A program made the position numbers and the translations under genes. From positions 10,726,001 to 10,790,000 of the forward strand of contig JBHGNT010000016.1 of assembly GCA_043228905.1 (NCBI GenBank): a stretch of 64,000 nt of DNA. Direction: 5' to 3'. Below the pieces are notes generated by a model that saw only the letters and a list, made by a program, of their open reading frames with translations, did not search any database and was not told where the DNA came from. Source of the stretch: Azolla caroliniana. Lineage: Eukaryota > Polypodiophyta. Positions 31,527 through 43,825 of this stretch are shown here, in pieces. Position 1 is the stretch's first letter. Each line of letters starts with the position of its first letter.

Positions 31527-34500
31527 CTATAAGCAAATCAGGCAGAGCAGGCTCCTCTGGCGCTGATTGTTCTAGACTGTTTTCATTCGTGTCATCTCCA
31601 AGCTCTCCCGAATCTGATGTATGGTCAAACTGTGCTACATCTTCCAGGTCCACCAGCTCCCTTGCTTCTTCATCAATTGGTTCCATTGGTTCTCGTGAAG
31701 TCATCTGGAACATCTCTGTCTCGTTGATGTGTTTTGCTACGACTTCTTGATCCTGATCTGGACAGTCCCAGATTCCTGTGATCCTCATTTTGATGAAGTT
31801 AACTAGAGCAAGGTCCTTCTCCAATGCAACACAGTTTCTAAACATCTTCAATGCACAAGCTGTCGTTGTACCTAATGGTCGCATGAACACAAACAAGTAT
31901 ATATAAGAAGTAACGTCTTAAACTTGATTGACAGGATTGAAATTAAATATATATATTATACCTGTGCCAGAGAACAATTCTAGGACCCAATCATTTGGAT
32001 TCGAGAAGAGCTCTATGAGGCGGTTGATCAATCTTTGAGGTTTTTGATAAGGTTTCACCATACTTTTATCCCCTGACACATGTCTTAATTTTTTGGTTAC
32101 AGCTGGGCACATGATGTAGTTAACCACATTACGCTCATTGACATGTGCTCTAGCCTTCTTCTTTGTAATTGAATCATAGTAGCCCACACAAAAATGTTCG
32201 ACCGCACTAACCATTCGATCACCAGGGCTACGTGTAATATTTGTTTTGATCCTATAGAGAAAGAAAATCAAGTATTAGAGGTGTAAATGTGTAAATATAA
32301 TAAGAAGTACTTTAATGAGTAAAAGCGAACTATAACGCACCAATGCATGTGTTCAGTGGCATGACAACGGGACTTCAAAGCTGTTGTGACTGATAGTGAT
32401 TGCCCCATGCTATGAAATATGACTATCCTCCACAAGGGGGCCAATGTCAGTTCTGAGAAATCCTTTACCATTTTCTCGATTTGAGGGTACTTGAAAGGCA
32501 CATCATCATATGTTGATCCCGCAATACGGAAACCATATGGTATGTTAGCTATCAGCAAAGTGTAGTGCCTTCTCGGTAACAGTTCAAGCATCTGGGATAC
32601 TTCGCCATTGAAAACACTATAATGAAGCTGTTTGAAAGGATCGGACCTATGCAAAAAACTCTTTACAGTCTCCGAATCCTCGGGCAGTTCCATTTCCTTC
32701 CCTTTGGTCATTCTCTTCTCATATTTCGCATGTTCTAAGTGCATGATGAAGGCCGCTGGAATACCGTCATTATTGTGGTTGTTCTTTTTCGATTTTGATG
32801 GTTTCTGCAAGTGTCATTGTTGTTAGCAGGGAACATTACTTTCTAACATATCAACATTCAAAAGACACATACCCATTCTCTAAATACAATAAAATATTCC
32901 TCCAATGCCTTGTAGGAAGAAGTTATCGGGCAGGCTTGTTCAACTTCTTCCCATGTCGGTAAACTCAGTTTTTGCATCATCAACTCCTGAATCTTCATGT
33001 ATAACTTGTGACTGCACAATCAATATGAAATTAGAAATAAGATATTCAAAATAATTGAAGACTTTCATGAAAAGGTATACTATAAACACTTACTTTTGCA
33101 AGTCTGTTACCATCTCGTCCAAACTAAATTCCTTGGCGACCACTCGAGATAGCACGGATATTAACAATCTATCATCTTTGATACCTTGTAAAGATCTCCA
33201 AGGTAAAAGTTTCATGTCCTTTGCTAACTCCTCGATTACCAAGTCGCTTTTTCCCTTGGTCTTTGATTTCATCTCAACTTGTGGATCAATTCTTCCCTTT
33301 TTTGATCTTTGCCCCTTGACTTCTTTCCGCTCCCACATAGAGAATATTTTGTCTTGGAGATCCCACACCTCTCCGGTCCGAAAAGCTAGTTGAAACCAAG
33401 AATCATATTTTCAGAGACCTTCGGATTTGGTACTCTCATCCACTGCAATCCCTACTTCCAATAAACACTGGCGTTGCAATCCAGGCCACAATCTTGGACC
33501 AAAACGATTCAAGGCATCCAGGTATTCATGATGAAAAAATCTTATCCTCTCTATACATGACATCTTTTGCCTATAATCGTTGTCATTGTTAGGTCCCATG
33601 CGAGCAGCTTCGCCTCCTCGTGAGTTAGTCCTGCATATACCTTACATTCGGCGTACTTGAAGAACGGCGTGAGAGGATATTCTTTGACAAGCTGTCGTCG
33701 AGCTTCGGCCGAATGTGATCCTCCGATTACATAGTATGTGTAATCGTCTGCAAAGCTATACTTGAAATCTGCTACTGTAGGGCATTGTTCTTGATCAACC
33801 ATTACCAAAAATGGCACCACAGTAGCGTGAGGATTGATTTTCATTTTGCTTTTCAGGTTTTGCACATGGACGGAGTGCGGCTCCCTAATTTCCAAGGGAC
33901 GTCTTCCAGTCACGGGGTCAATGGGGGGCCTTTGGATAGAAGTAATGGGCAAATGAAATAGCTGGCCCTTGCGCACAAGTTTAGTCTTCACAATATTTTC
34001 TCTTATTTTATTTTGTTCTGACGTCAGGACACCAGAAGATAGTTGTCCGCCTGGAGCCACGACGTCGACTTGTTGGTCGTCTTCTTCTTCCACGAACTCT
34101 AATATTTCTTCTTCTTCTTCTTCGGGTCGTGGTCGTTTAGTATATTTCTTTTGAACAGGATTTGTCTTCCTAGACTTTTTCGGTGGAGTTTCTGCTTCAC
34201 CGGTCATCATCTCTCCTGTCACGTACGACCGAAGAGCTACCAACAAGTTATTTTTCGTTTGCAGGTCTTTACACAAAGCCTTGGGATTGCAAGATTCGGG
34301 TACTAGGTTTCCCTCATCAAGTCGCAATCGCCTGTTGCCAACTGAGCTCGAGACGTCGATTAAAATACTTGTAGAGTCAATGTCTTCGTACTCTAGCTTG
34401 GTTACATGCCCGTAATTAAATGTTTTTCCAAGCTGAAGTTTCCCTTCCCCATCCGATTTTGCCGTTATCAATAACAACACCCCATCCTCCTCGACATAAG

Positions 34501-34669
34501 AGAGACACCATTCAAGTTCGGGGTAATCCTTATATTTCACCTCAACCGTTTTCTCCTCTTACGTACTACCTTTGTTGATTTTGGTAGTAGCCACAGATGA
34601 ATTGGATCCTCCTTCCCCCGTTGAGTCAAATAAATATTACTAACCTGACGATTTTCTTTCCCTTGTTCA
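31527..34669 (-). pseudogene. Tp2a ParB-like domain / beta-class amino DNA methyltransferase
   Basis: Minus strand, start probably ATG at 34669 (M-N-K-G-K-K). Parts in order: an unrecognised N-terminal domain (E-W-C-L-S-Y-V ... S-C-N-P-K-A-L), an acidic linker, a ParB-like domain (L-P-I-T-S-I-Q-R-P-P-I-D; N-P-H-A-T-V-V-P-F; V-I-G-G-S-H-S-A-E-A-R-R-Q-L; N-D-N-D-Y-R-Q-K-M-S), a helical linker, then a methyltransferase in the order motif IV (I-A-N-I-P-Y-G-F, exon 32812-32335), motif X-like K-P-Y-Q-K-P-Q-R-L and motif I L-E-L-F-S-G-T-G (exon 32252-31965), continuing T-T-T-A-C-A-L-K (31875-31527). That order is the beta class, which makes N6-methyladenine or N4-methylcytosine. Damage: a one-base deletion near 33590, TGA at about 33410 where Tp2b has CGA, and TAA near 34560. 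Introns GT-AG. Likely regulator or modifier of transposon DNA (inference). Confidence 0.8.
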
Positions 34670-34967
34670 TGGTTCGTGCCGGAGGTAGTGCTATCGACGA
34701 TGTGCTTCTGAGTGCTCGAAAATTGGCCTGTGCTCTGAGCTCGATGGATTCTTTCACGTGATAATGAAAATGAAATTTCTAACCTCCTTATATAGAAGAC
34801 TTTAGCATTCTTTTTAAAATAAAAAATAATTTTTAATTATTTGTTTTTTAGGAAAATTTCGGAAAATAATATAGTTAATCTAAGTGTTCGGGTAGTTATA
34901 TAGTTAGGCTTTAGCATTCCTTAATTTTCTCAAAAGAAGGTTTTAGAATACAGTTAGACTCCCTCAA

Positions 34968-37640
34968 ATGTCTTCTTCTACAAGTAGAACATCTCTTTTT
35001 TCTATTGCCCCCTTCTCATTGTCAGACAACTCGTATTTCTCAATAGAAGAGTACGACCACAAAAAACATTCGCGGCTTAAACAGAAAAGTGTGGCTCCTA
35101 GTACTTCGAATTCTCTGTTTTCAATTGATCCTGTTGATGGCCCTCTTCATGCAAGCTTACAAGCGGACGATTCTTCGTCGATAGATAACAATAGCATTAC
35201 TAAACCTCTAGCATTTAAAAGAGTTCCTCGACAAGTTAGTGAAAAGAGATTTAATTTCTTATGTTCTGATCGTCAACTTCTATGCGACTTGAACAAATCG
35301 TGTTGTGCGAATCTCTGTCTATCAACTTATGGAAAGTCAAGGTTACGTGAAACACGACAAAAATACTTGTCGCTTAATGGGGAAGAGCAAGATACATTTC
35401 TTCTTTCGCATATGCAACTTAAATTGGATCACAAAGCAGGGCCTAATTCAACGCAAGTTGAATATTTCCTTGGACTAAATACCAAGTGTTGTCGAGCAGC
35501 TTTTAAAATCACTCATAGCATTGGAAATATGCGGCTGCAACGAGTTCAAGAGCGACTTGTGAAGGGCTCCTGGGTACAATTCGATCAAAATGGTTCTGGA
35601 TGTAAGGGTCAAATTGGGCAACAGGCAATTAGGTGGATGGAGGTATATTTTTCAAAACAGTGTGAAGTTATGCCAACGACAGGAAGACTTCATTTGTCAG
35701 ATAACTTTACTCGAAGGGAAGTTTACCAATCGTACAAGGACGACATGTCTTCCGATGTTGAGCCTTACATATAGTACAGGCATTTTAATCGACTATGGAG
35801 GTTACAATTTAATAACGTGGTTATCCCACGAAAGGTGCGAATGGGAGTCTGCTCAATATGTGCAAGTTTAAAAAGTATGGCCAAGGGTGGAAAATCAGAT
35901 GTAGAGATCAAGAATTACAAGAACCTGTTAAAAGAACATCGTGAAAGTCAGGCATTGGAACGTACTAAGGCTATGCATCACCGACAAAAAGCGTTTCAAT
36001 CTCCCGAAAAGTATATGTGCATGATTATTGACGGCATGGATCTAAAGAAAACTTGTTTGCCACATTTTCAAAGACTCCCCAAGGATATTGGAGATGAGTG
36101 TCTCGTGCAAATGCATCTAGTGGGTTGTTTGACATACTGTCAAACTATAAGACCACAAGTGTTCTTAACTTATCCCAATATCCACAACGACCCTAATCTT
36201 ACTGTCAGTGTCATGCACAGGGTATTGCAATCATGGTCAGGTATACTCCCGCCAGTTCTATATGTGCAACTAGACAACACAGCAAGAGAGAATAAGAACT
36301 CAACTGTCTTCGGCTATCTAAGCATGCTAGTAGCGAGGGGCATATTTAAAAAGATAAAGGTTAACTTCTTGTTGGTTGGTCATACCCATGATCACATAGA
36401 TCAAATGTTCAGTAGGTTCTCAAAGAAACTTGCTCGTTGAAATGCTTTCACACTTCCCACGCTATCCAAATTGATTAGTGAAGCATATACACCAAAGCCT
36501 GAAGTACAACACTTGGAAGAAGTATACGACTTTAAACGTTTCTGCATGGATAGTGACGGGACTAAAGGTAGGGTGCTTGCACCTCTTAATAATATAAGTT
36601 TCAACCATGTCTTCCTCATAAAACAAAGATCGGCCTACCTGAAGATGACGGTGTTGTTTGCGAAACAATACTCATCTAGTGCACAATGGGAGCCCCAAGA
36701 AGGTTGTAGGCTCCTCCTTCATATCCCAGATGAACCTCTACATGGTGCACAACAAATGCCATATGATGATCGTAAAAATGTAGCACCAAATAGTACTATT
36801 GATGAACAAAGGGCATATTGGTTGAGATGTCTAGCAGAGAAACAAAATAATATTGATCGGACTAAGAAGTATGCCGGTGATGAGGATGTTGAATGGTGGG
36901 AGATTTTCTTCACCCATCAGCGCACCATTTTAGATAATTACATCGCCGGTTTATGGCCAATCCATATCCCATTCACATGGAACATTGGGATGACATCAAC
37001 GACATCGCAGACTCATCACCAACAATCGAATAATATGGAGCTTCATGATTTAGTTCGGCCACTGCAAAGAGATATTTATGTGGGACCAAGAAAGTCACGT
37101 ACTGTTGAGGCAAGATGGCAAGGTAATTTGCAAGAACTACAAGTTGGAATGTTGGTTGCAACATTAGTAGGGGACGATACCTTGGGCCATCCATTTTGGA
37201 TTGCAAAAATTATTGAATTAGTAAGGGATGAAGAAAGTAGTCAGACAAAGTCAATAGTAGTCCATTGGTATCAGACAAATTCAATTGATGCATTTACAGG
37301 AAAGTATTCTTTAGAGATGGTTAAGGATGTCGGATGTTCAAGCAGAAAGAGAAGAAGAAAGAATATACCGAGCACGGCTACTCTCGCACTAGACCGTGTT
37401 GACATACTAGTATATGACTTCTCATTGACAAAATCAGGTCATCTAAGACAAGCAACTATCAAGATAATAAAGGAGAAAATCCCAAACATGGTGTCAAACG
37501 AAATACAGAGAATAACCAGAAGCAATTCTCATAACCACAAAGATGTTGGGTTGGAATTGGATGAGGATAATGCTTTGATTGCCACTGATGATGAGGATGA
37601 GACGTCAGAATGCTCTTCTAGTCCATCAGACATGTCTTAA
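34968..37640 (+). pseudogene. Tp2a DDE-like transposase (GHTHxHID family), two stops
   Basis: A single-exon frame of 890 codons from ATG at 34968, interrupted by TAG at 35772-35774 and TGA at 36438-36440. N-terminal part with Y-F-S-I-E-E-Y; a cysteine-bearing region (S-C-C-A-N-L-C; C-S-I-C-A-S-L); then I-I-D-G-M-D, V-Q-L-D-N-T-A-R-E-N-K-N and V-G-H-T-H-D-H-I-D-Q-M-F-S, which I read as the three acidic motifs of an RNase H-like transposase. The last third has a reader-like segment (G-M-L-V-A-T...P-F-W-I-A-K-I-I...V-V-H-W-Y) and a basic/acidic tail. From memory, this signature belongs to a family listed as a domain of unknown function (DUF7869). It starts 300 bp from the divergent methyltransferase gene, so both probably share a promoter region. 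Confidence 0.75.
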
Positions 37641-37930
37641 TATATTGGTTTAGTTCAAGCTGGGGATTGTTTTACTACATGATCGGAAACTTTGTAAATT
37701 TGTTTTGGATGTAAACTCACGAATATGTATAATTGTAACTGGTAGACATGTTGTACATTATTTTGTAATTTTGGTGATGTATTTTTGGAGGCATTTTACT
37801 TATGACTCAAAGTGGTAGTCATGTTGAAATTCAATATATTTTGCCACCTTTTCTGAAAAGCTTTATGCATGCGTCGTGTCTTTTTGAAAACTGCGTGCTT
37901 TTGTGCCCTTTTTCGACGTAGTGTTCTCAT

Positions 37931-37967
37931 AATGCGACATATTACCTGTTTCAAATGACCCGGTGTT
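37931..37967 (-). repeat. Right terminal inverted repeat of Tp2a
   Basis: Reverse complement of the left end with one difference; followed by TAAC at 37968-37971. Confidence 0.93.
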
Positions 37968-37971
37968 TAAC

Positions 37972-40900
37972 ACATTATCAGTACAATCAGTCTTCTCTTC
38001 AGCACTTGCCACATTATCAGTACAATCAGTCTTCTCTTCAGCACTTGCCATATTCTTTCCACACTCTTCATGGGCTTCAATCTTCTCTTCAGTACTTGCC
38101 ATATTCTTTCCACACTCTTCATGGGCTTCAATCTTCTCTTCAGTACTTGCCATATTCTTTCCACACTCATAGGCTTCTTTAGACATACTGTTGTTTGTAT
38201 GTCATGCCAACTGCTCTTCACATATGAATGCTTCGTTTTTCTCACAATCCTCATGTGTGGAAGATGTGCTTCCAAAGTCTGCCTCCGTGCAAAGGTTAAT
38301 TTGATTCTAACTCTGACCAGAATCTGACTCTGCACTTGTGCTCCATGAAGTTCCCGATTCATTTGATTGCAGTTGGGAATCAGACTGCTCTTGTAAACCT
38401 AATTAATGGGATTCCAAAGAATATTGGTATCAACTCACATACTCAAAAGTTTGCAAACAATGAACATAGGGTTTAGGGCCACATTTTTACCTAATGTTAC
38501 ATCGTCATACTGTACAGCCGTAGATACCCCATTGCAAGTGGTGGGCTCCGTCATTTTCTCCACAACATCTAGGTGCTCAACAGTGTTGTAATGATCTATA
38601 ATAGCAACAAAAATAGGGTTGTTATGAGCTAAATCATTGTTTTCAAAGTTTGGCTTTTGACGTGTACCTGGGAGTGTGATAAATTCGTCTTCACGATCAG
38701 GTTTTGGACTCGTATATCCGTCACCAAATATCATTTCGTCATCAGCTAGTAACACAAGTACATGGTATTAGACAATGGATTAGGTTGGCAATGCTCCAGA
38801 CAGGTGAGAACTTATATGACTCACCATTGCATTCAACTTTGCCTTTCTTGCCGTTTCCATACAACATTCTTGCAACATTTCTCTTCTTATTGGGCTCTAT
38901 TTGTAAAGAAACAACATTTCTCTTCTTAGTGGGCTCTATTTCTTGATGTTGACCGGAGCTTGGGGAATTTGTTTGTAGAAGCATATGTTCCATTGCTCCA
39001 ATGGCCCTTCTCATACATTCATCCTCATCATAAAAATCATAGGTTATTGGTAATGATGGTCCCTGAACCTTGGAATGTGCAGCAGATATTGAGGGTTTAG
39101 GCACAGGGGTTGGTTGTTCCATTACCTTCCCTGGCGTGGAGTTGCTTGACACTACAACATTCATTGCAAGAAACAAAAAAACCTTGAATGTTAGTACCAT
39201 CATCTAAAATATATAATGTAGATCACAAGAGCTGCTTCCCATATTACACAATGTACCAATCATGAACAATGTACTACTCACATAGTTCCTAAATTACTGA
39301 ACTAGTACTAATAAGGAACACTGTACTGCACACTTAGTTCCCAATTTACACAAGTAGTACTAATCATGCACAATATACTACTCACTTAGTTACCAAATTA
39401 CACAAGGAGTATTAATCCCGAACAATGTACCACTGACTTAGTCAAATTAATAAGTAGTACTAATCTTGAACAATGTACTACTCACTTGTTTCCTAAATTA
39501 CTGAACTAGTACTAATAAGGAACAATGTACTGCTCACTTAGTTCCCAATATACACGATTAGTACTAATCATGCACAATATACACAAGTAGTACTAATCAT
39601 GCACAATATACTACTCACTTAGTTACCAAATTACACAAGTACTAATCCCGAAAAATGTACCACTGACTTAGTCAAATTAATAAGTAGTACTAATCTTGAA
39701 CAATGTACTACTCACTTATTTCCTAAATCACTGAACTAGTACTAATCCCGAACAATGTACTGCTCACTTAGTTCCCAATTTACACAAGTAGTACTAATCA
39801 TGCACAATATACTACTCACTTAGTTACCAAATTACACAAGGAGTACTAATCCCGAACAATGTACTGCTCACTTAGTTCCCAATTTACACAAGTAGTACTA
39901 ATCATGCACAATATACTACTCACTTAGTTACCAAATTACACAAGGAGTACTAATCCCGAACAATGTAATGCTCACTTAGTTCCCAATTTACACAAGTAGT
40001 ACTAATCATGCACAATATACTACTCACTTAGTTACCAAATTACACAAGGAGTACTAATCCCGAACAATGTACCACTGACTTAGTCAAATTACACAATTAG
40101 TACTAATCCTGAACAATGTACTACTCAACAATGTACCACTGACTTAGTCAAATTACACAATTAGTACTAATCCTACAAAATGTACTACTCACTTATTTTC
40201 TAGATTACTGATCTAGTACTAATAAGGTACAAAACTAGTACTAATAAGGAACAAAGTACTACTCAGTTCCCAAATTACAAAACTAGTATTAATCATGAGC
40301 AATGTACTAGTAACTTAGTTCACAAAGTACAGAACTAGTACTAATCATGAACCATGTAGTACTTACTAAGTACTAATCCAACAAATGTAGATTGGTATTT
40401 TGCACACAAGTAATACTAAACGTGATATGTGTTCTACACACCTAGTTACATAACTTGTACTAATTAACCAACAGTATTAATCTTGAACAGTATTAGTACT
40501 AAACGTGATATGTGTTTGACACACCTCATTTCCAAATTACTATACACCTTGTTCCCAAATTACATTACTAGTACTAATTCCCAAGTTACACAAACAATAC
40601 TAACAGTCAACAGTGTACTATAAGTATAGTGTTTACTAAACTAATACTAGGCAAGTTGCAATATAGATTGGATGATGTTGTACTTGGTTCCCTTTTAGTA
40701 CTACTAATTCTGGAAAATATCCCTTCAACTACACATACCAATTATATATTAAGAGTACTGCCAATACTAACCCACATAATTAGGGTTCCACATAATAGTT
40801 GTTAGAGATTACACTAAATTTGAAGTATGAATTGTGGCATACACTAGTTCTAGTCCAAATGTTAATTGACATCATATAATACAAACAATAGAATAGTAGA

Positions 40901-42122
40901 GCCACATACTGTACGGGTGTACTTTTAAACCCCAAGCATAGTACCACTCAGCCGCAATTGTAGTTTTACAGTTCATACATGTATTCTCTTTCTCAAAATG
41001 ATACTTAGCACATAGCACATGATATGTGTGCAAGCATGGTGTAATCACAACATCCATAGCCTCCAGCTTGAATCCGAGGCCACAAAATATACACCTGGAA
41101 GATTGCAAACACAAGTTATAATATATTAGTTGCTCACTTATTTATACAAGAGAAGTAGAAACAAATAACTTTTAAAGCCAATACCGTGATATAGCTATAC
41201 TAGTAATGGTACTTTCTATACCACTTGGGTGCTCAATTACAGATGGACACAAAGTATCAAAACCATTTTGTTTTAAATCCTGCATCAAGCATGCAAGGTT
41301 CTCAGAATGCAACTTTAAGGCTGACAACTTATTATCTATTTCTTCATGTGCATTCCTGCAAGTATCAAGGTCTCTCATCTGTGAACCTAATTGAGTGCCC
41401 ATATTCTTCAGCTCTTTCTTCAACTCCTCTTTCAACACCTCACTCTCTGAATTTTGGATTGTTGATGCAATCCATTCATATGTAGTTTTTATTGAAGAAA
41501 ATTTCTTTTCTGCCTGTATCTTAGCTGATTTAACTGCTTCCAAATCAACAAGTAGTGCTTGTATTCTTGAGCTCATAGAAGCTATGCAACCGGCCATCAT
41601 CTGTTCATGCTTTTCAGTCATTGTGGCCCGTACCTTTGCCTCTACAACTTGGTGGACAGGTGTTGTAGCTGGAATATCCACATGAGAGGTTCCCGATGAC
41701 TTCAAGCCAGTGTTGGTACTGGAGGACCCTTTGTAATGTTCTGACCGGTGCCGATTAAAATCTTCCCAATTTACGTCAATGCTACCTTGAACTTCACATG
41801 CAAAAGCACGTGCAAAAACAGTACCCACCTCATTGTTAGTGATTTGATTTGTATCATAAACATGTTCGTATCTCGTCTTCAATAAATTCATGTATTTCCT
41901 CTTCAAACCACTTATGTGGAATCCTCGCCTTGTGTCGGGATGTGCTGACCCCCAGGTTTTTAACAACCACTCTCTCAGCTCTGGATAAACGTTAGGTCGT
42001 GCTCGAAGGAAATAATTCCATCCAAGAGGTGTGTCTCGACTGATGGAGTGGTACATCTTCTTTCTCTGTGTTGATGAATTCATCACCCTTTCTCTTGTGG
42101 GTGTCTTCTTGCTTTCTTTCAT
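37972..42122 (-). pseudogene. 5' part of the large Tp1 gene: helical domain, RING-type finger, acidic repeats
   Basis: Minus strand. First exon from about 42122 to 41190: M-K-E-S-K-K-T, then a domain with T-P-L-G-W-N-Y-F-L-R-A-R-P and K-R-K-Y-M-N-L-L-K-T-R-Y, followed by a long coiled coil (about residues 170-290). Next exon about 41094-40913: a zinc finger C-I-F-C ... T-P-C-L-H-T-Y-H-V-L-C ... C-M-N-C, spacing like a RING finger, so a ubiquitin-ligase-like role is possible. A 1.7-kb repeat-filled intron follows. Further exons near 39150-38820, 38755-38500 and 38400-37972 are low-complexity, with basic K-K-R-N-V-A and acidic E-E-C-G-K-N-M-A repeats. The gene is broken by Tp2a. It runs convergent to the transposase gene in Tp1 and is likely its accessory protein. 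Confidence 0.6.
39205..40870 (-). repeat. Intron with AGTACTAAT-rich tandem repeats in the large Tp1 gene
   Basis: Units of about 60 and 120 bp containing CACTTAGTTCCCAA, ACACAAGTAGTACTAATC and GAACAATGTACTACTCA, repeated more than ten times. Very similar adjacent units suggest recent expansion. No coding potential. It lies 2.7-4.4 kb from the right end of Tp1; the GTAC-rich intron of the transposase gene lies 2.6-3.9 kb from the left end. Confidence 0.85.
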
Positions 42123-42229
42123 GGGTGTCCTTCTTCCTTCACTGGTGTCTTCACTTTCTCTTTCATCATTGTCTTCTTTATGGGTGTCCTAGTCAACACA
42201 ATTCTCAGGGAATGAATATGCATGTACTA

Positions 42230-43549
42230 GAAGAAAACTCAAGCAATTACCATCAACACATAGCAAATCATCACATTGCATGTACAAACCATGTCAAACA
42301 CACAATAACCCTAAATAGTCGGAAAAAAACTCATCCATGTCAAACACACGGACAATAAAAACAGACGGATAGGAAAGTCAAAGAAAACGAAAACATTGTA
42401 AATCATCATAGCCAACTCCATCACATCGCATGTACAAGCCATGTCAAACACACAAAAACCCAAAATAGTCGGAAAAAAACTCATCCATGTCAAACTCACA
42501 CAAAATAAAACAGATGGACAGGAAACAAGAACAAAACGAAAACATAGCAACTCATCGTAGCCAACTCCATTTACATTGCATGTACAAACATGTCTAACAC
42601 ACAACCACCTCGATCAAAATATTGTCATACATTTTTAAAAGAAACACAGAGAAACACAGAGAAAACAAAAACATACCAGTTGGGCATGCAACACATAGAC
42701 TATGAATAATCAAAACCTAAAAATGGCCATACACATGCAAATAAAAAACAGACAGACAGGAAACATTCAGAAAAAGAAAACATACCAGTTGGGCATGCAA
42801 CACAGAGAATACCTGGAGGTCGTACAACTTGCAGAGGTACCACACCATGTTGATTTCGACACCTTGGGAGCACACCAAGCCTTCAAAATCACCTATATGC
42901 AAGAGGTTGTTGACGAGGCTGTTGCAGAGGAGACAAACGAGCATACACAAGGAAGGAAAATCAATAACACATACAACGAGCAGGGAAAACAAAAATCTCT
43001 GCGTATACAGAGTTCAGAGATCGAACCTGGCACAGAGGGGAACACAAGAACAGCTACGCGGGGAAACAGAGAATCGAAGGTGGAGTGAGAGAGAGAAACA
43101 GAAAGAAAGAAAGAAACAGAGCTTCGAAGGTGGAGTGAGAGAGAGAAAGAGAGAGATAGACCTGTAATAGATATGTCGTCTTTCTTTAACTTTCTGCCAC
43201 TGTCTGTCTGACAACTTCGAGACAGAAGAGAGAGAGAGAGAGAGAGACATACCAACTGACACGTTCGACTACCCATACCAGAGAGAGAGAGAGAGAGAGA
43301 GATACTAAGACTGACCAACTGTCACAATGGATACCTTCTCCAGGTGTGCTTTCGTACAACTCTACCTAGGAGACTGGGGCAACAATTAATGTATTAAATA
43401 TGGCCTAGGGACATTTCGAGTGTGACGTATAATATCTTTGTGCATTCGAGTGTGACGTAATGAATTTTTTTTTTGTTTTTTGAAATTTATTTACAATTTT
43501 TAATGTTTATTTTCTTCTTCGATTTAGTACTAAATTTTTGGCCAAAAGT
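42230..43549. other. Right non-coding end of Tp1 with short repeats
   Basis: Contains three units of about 150 bp (CATTGCATGTACAAACCATG near 42275, 42424 and 42574), GA microsatellites near 43080-43150, 43220-43245 and 43281-43303, and no convincing gene. Probably the promoter side of the large minus-strand gene. Confidence 0.6.
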
Positions 43550-43575
43550 TGATACACCGTAGCATGCTTCGACCC
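43550..43575 (-). repeat. Right terminal inverted repeat of Tp1
   Basis: Reverse complement starts GGGTCGAAGCATGCTACGG; pairs with 24045-24070. Followed by ACACAC. Confidence 0.92.
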
Positions 43576-43825
43576 ACACACAAATGCTCATACGCCTTTG
43601 TGAGGAGGAGAGGTGCATGGGCAAGCACGAACCCTCCCTCGTCACAAGATGACCGAACGTACAAGGAAGACACAAACACACACACAAATGCTCATACGTC
43701 TTTCTCAGGAGGAGAGGTGCATGGGCACGCTCGAAACGCTCCCTTGTCACAAGATGGCCGAACGTACAAGGAAGACACAAACACACACACAAAATTCTCG
43801 TACGCCTTTATGAGGGGGAGAGGTG
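43576..43825. repeat. 105-bp array, copy B, middle part
   Basis: Two and a half units between Tp1 and E4 (GAGGTGCATGGGCA at about 43610 and 43714). The last bases AGGTG (43821-43825) are the target duplication of E4. Confidence 0.92.

Larger units (their letters stand above)
30759..37967. mobile_element. DNA transposon Tp2a (ParB-methyltransferase + DDE-like gene)
   Basis: 7209 bp with 37-bp terminal inverted repeats starting AACACCGGGTCATTTG (30759-30795 and 37931-37967; one difference), flanked by TAAC at 30755-30758 and 37968-37971. Two divergent genes: the methyltransferase gene on the minus strand (34669-31527) and the DDE-like gene on the plus strand (34968-37640). The gene pair, its orientation, the AACAC termini and the 4-bp duplication recur in Tp2b, although the rest of the inverted repeat differs. 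Left non-coding part 30796-31526 is AT-rich with no feature seen. Confidence 0.93.
24045..43575. mobile_element. DNA transposon Tp1 with 26-bp terminal inverted repeats
   Basis: Bounded by inverted copies of GGGTCGAAGCAYGCTAYGG (24045-24070 and 43550-43575; 26 bp, three differences, all C/T). The flanks are both ACACAC (24039-24044, 43576-43581), so a 6-bp target duplication is likely, though the site is CA-rich and the exact length is uncertain. Joining the flanks restores a 105-bp array unit. It holds a plus-strand transposase-like gene with introns (25047-28864), a large minus-strand gene with a RING-type finger (42122-30032), a possible third minus-strand gene (29902-29010), and the nested element Tp2a (30759-37967). 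Without Tp2a it is about 12.3 kb. Confidence 0.9.

Noticed and set aside
24045-43575. Reading Tp1 and Tp2a together as one 19.5-kb element with four genes
   Set aside because: Tp2a has its own inverted termini and target duplication, and it interrupts a Tp1 exon.
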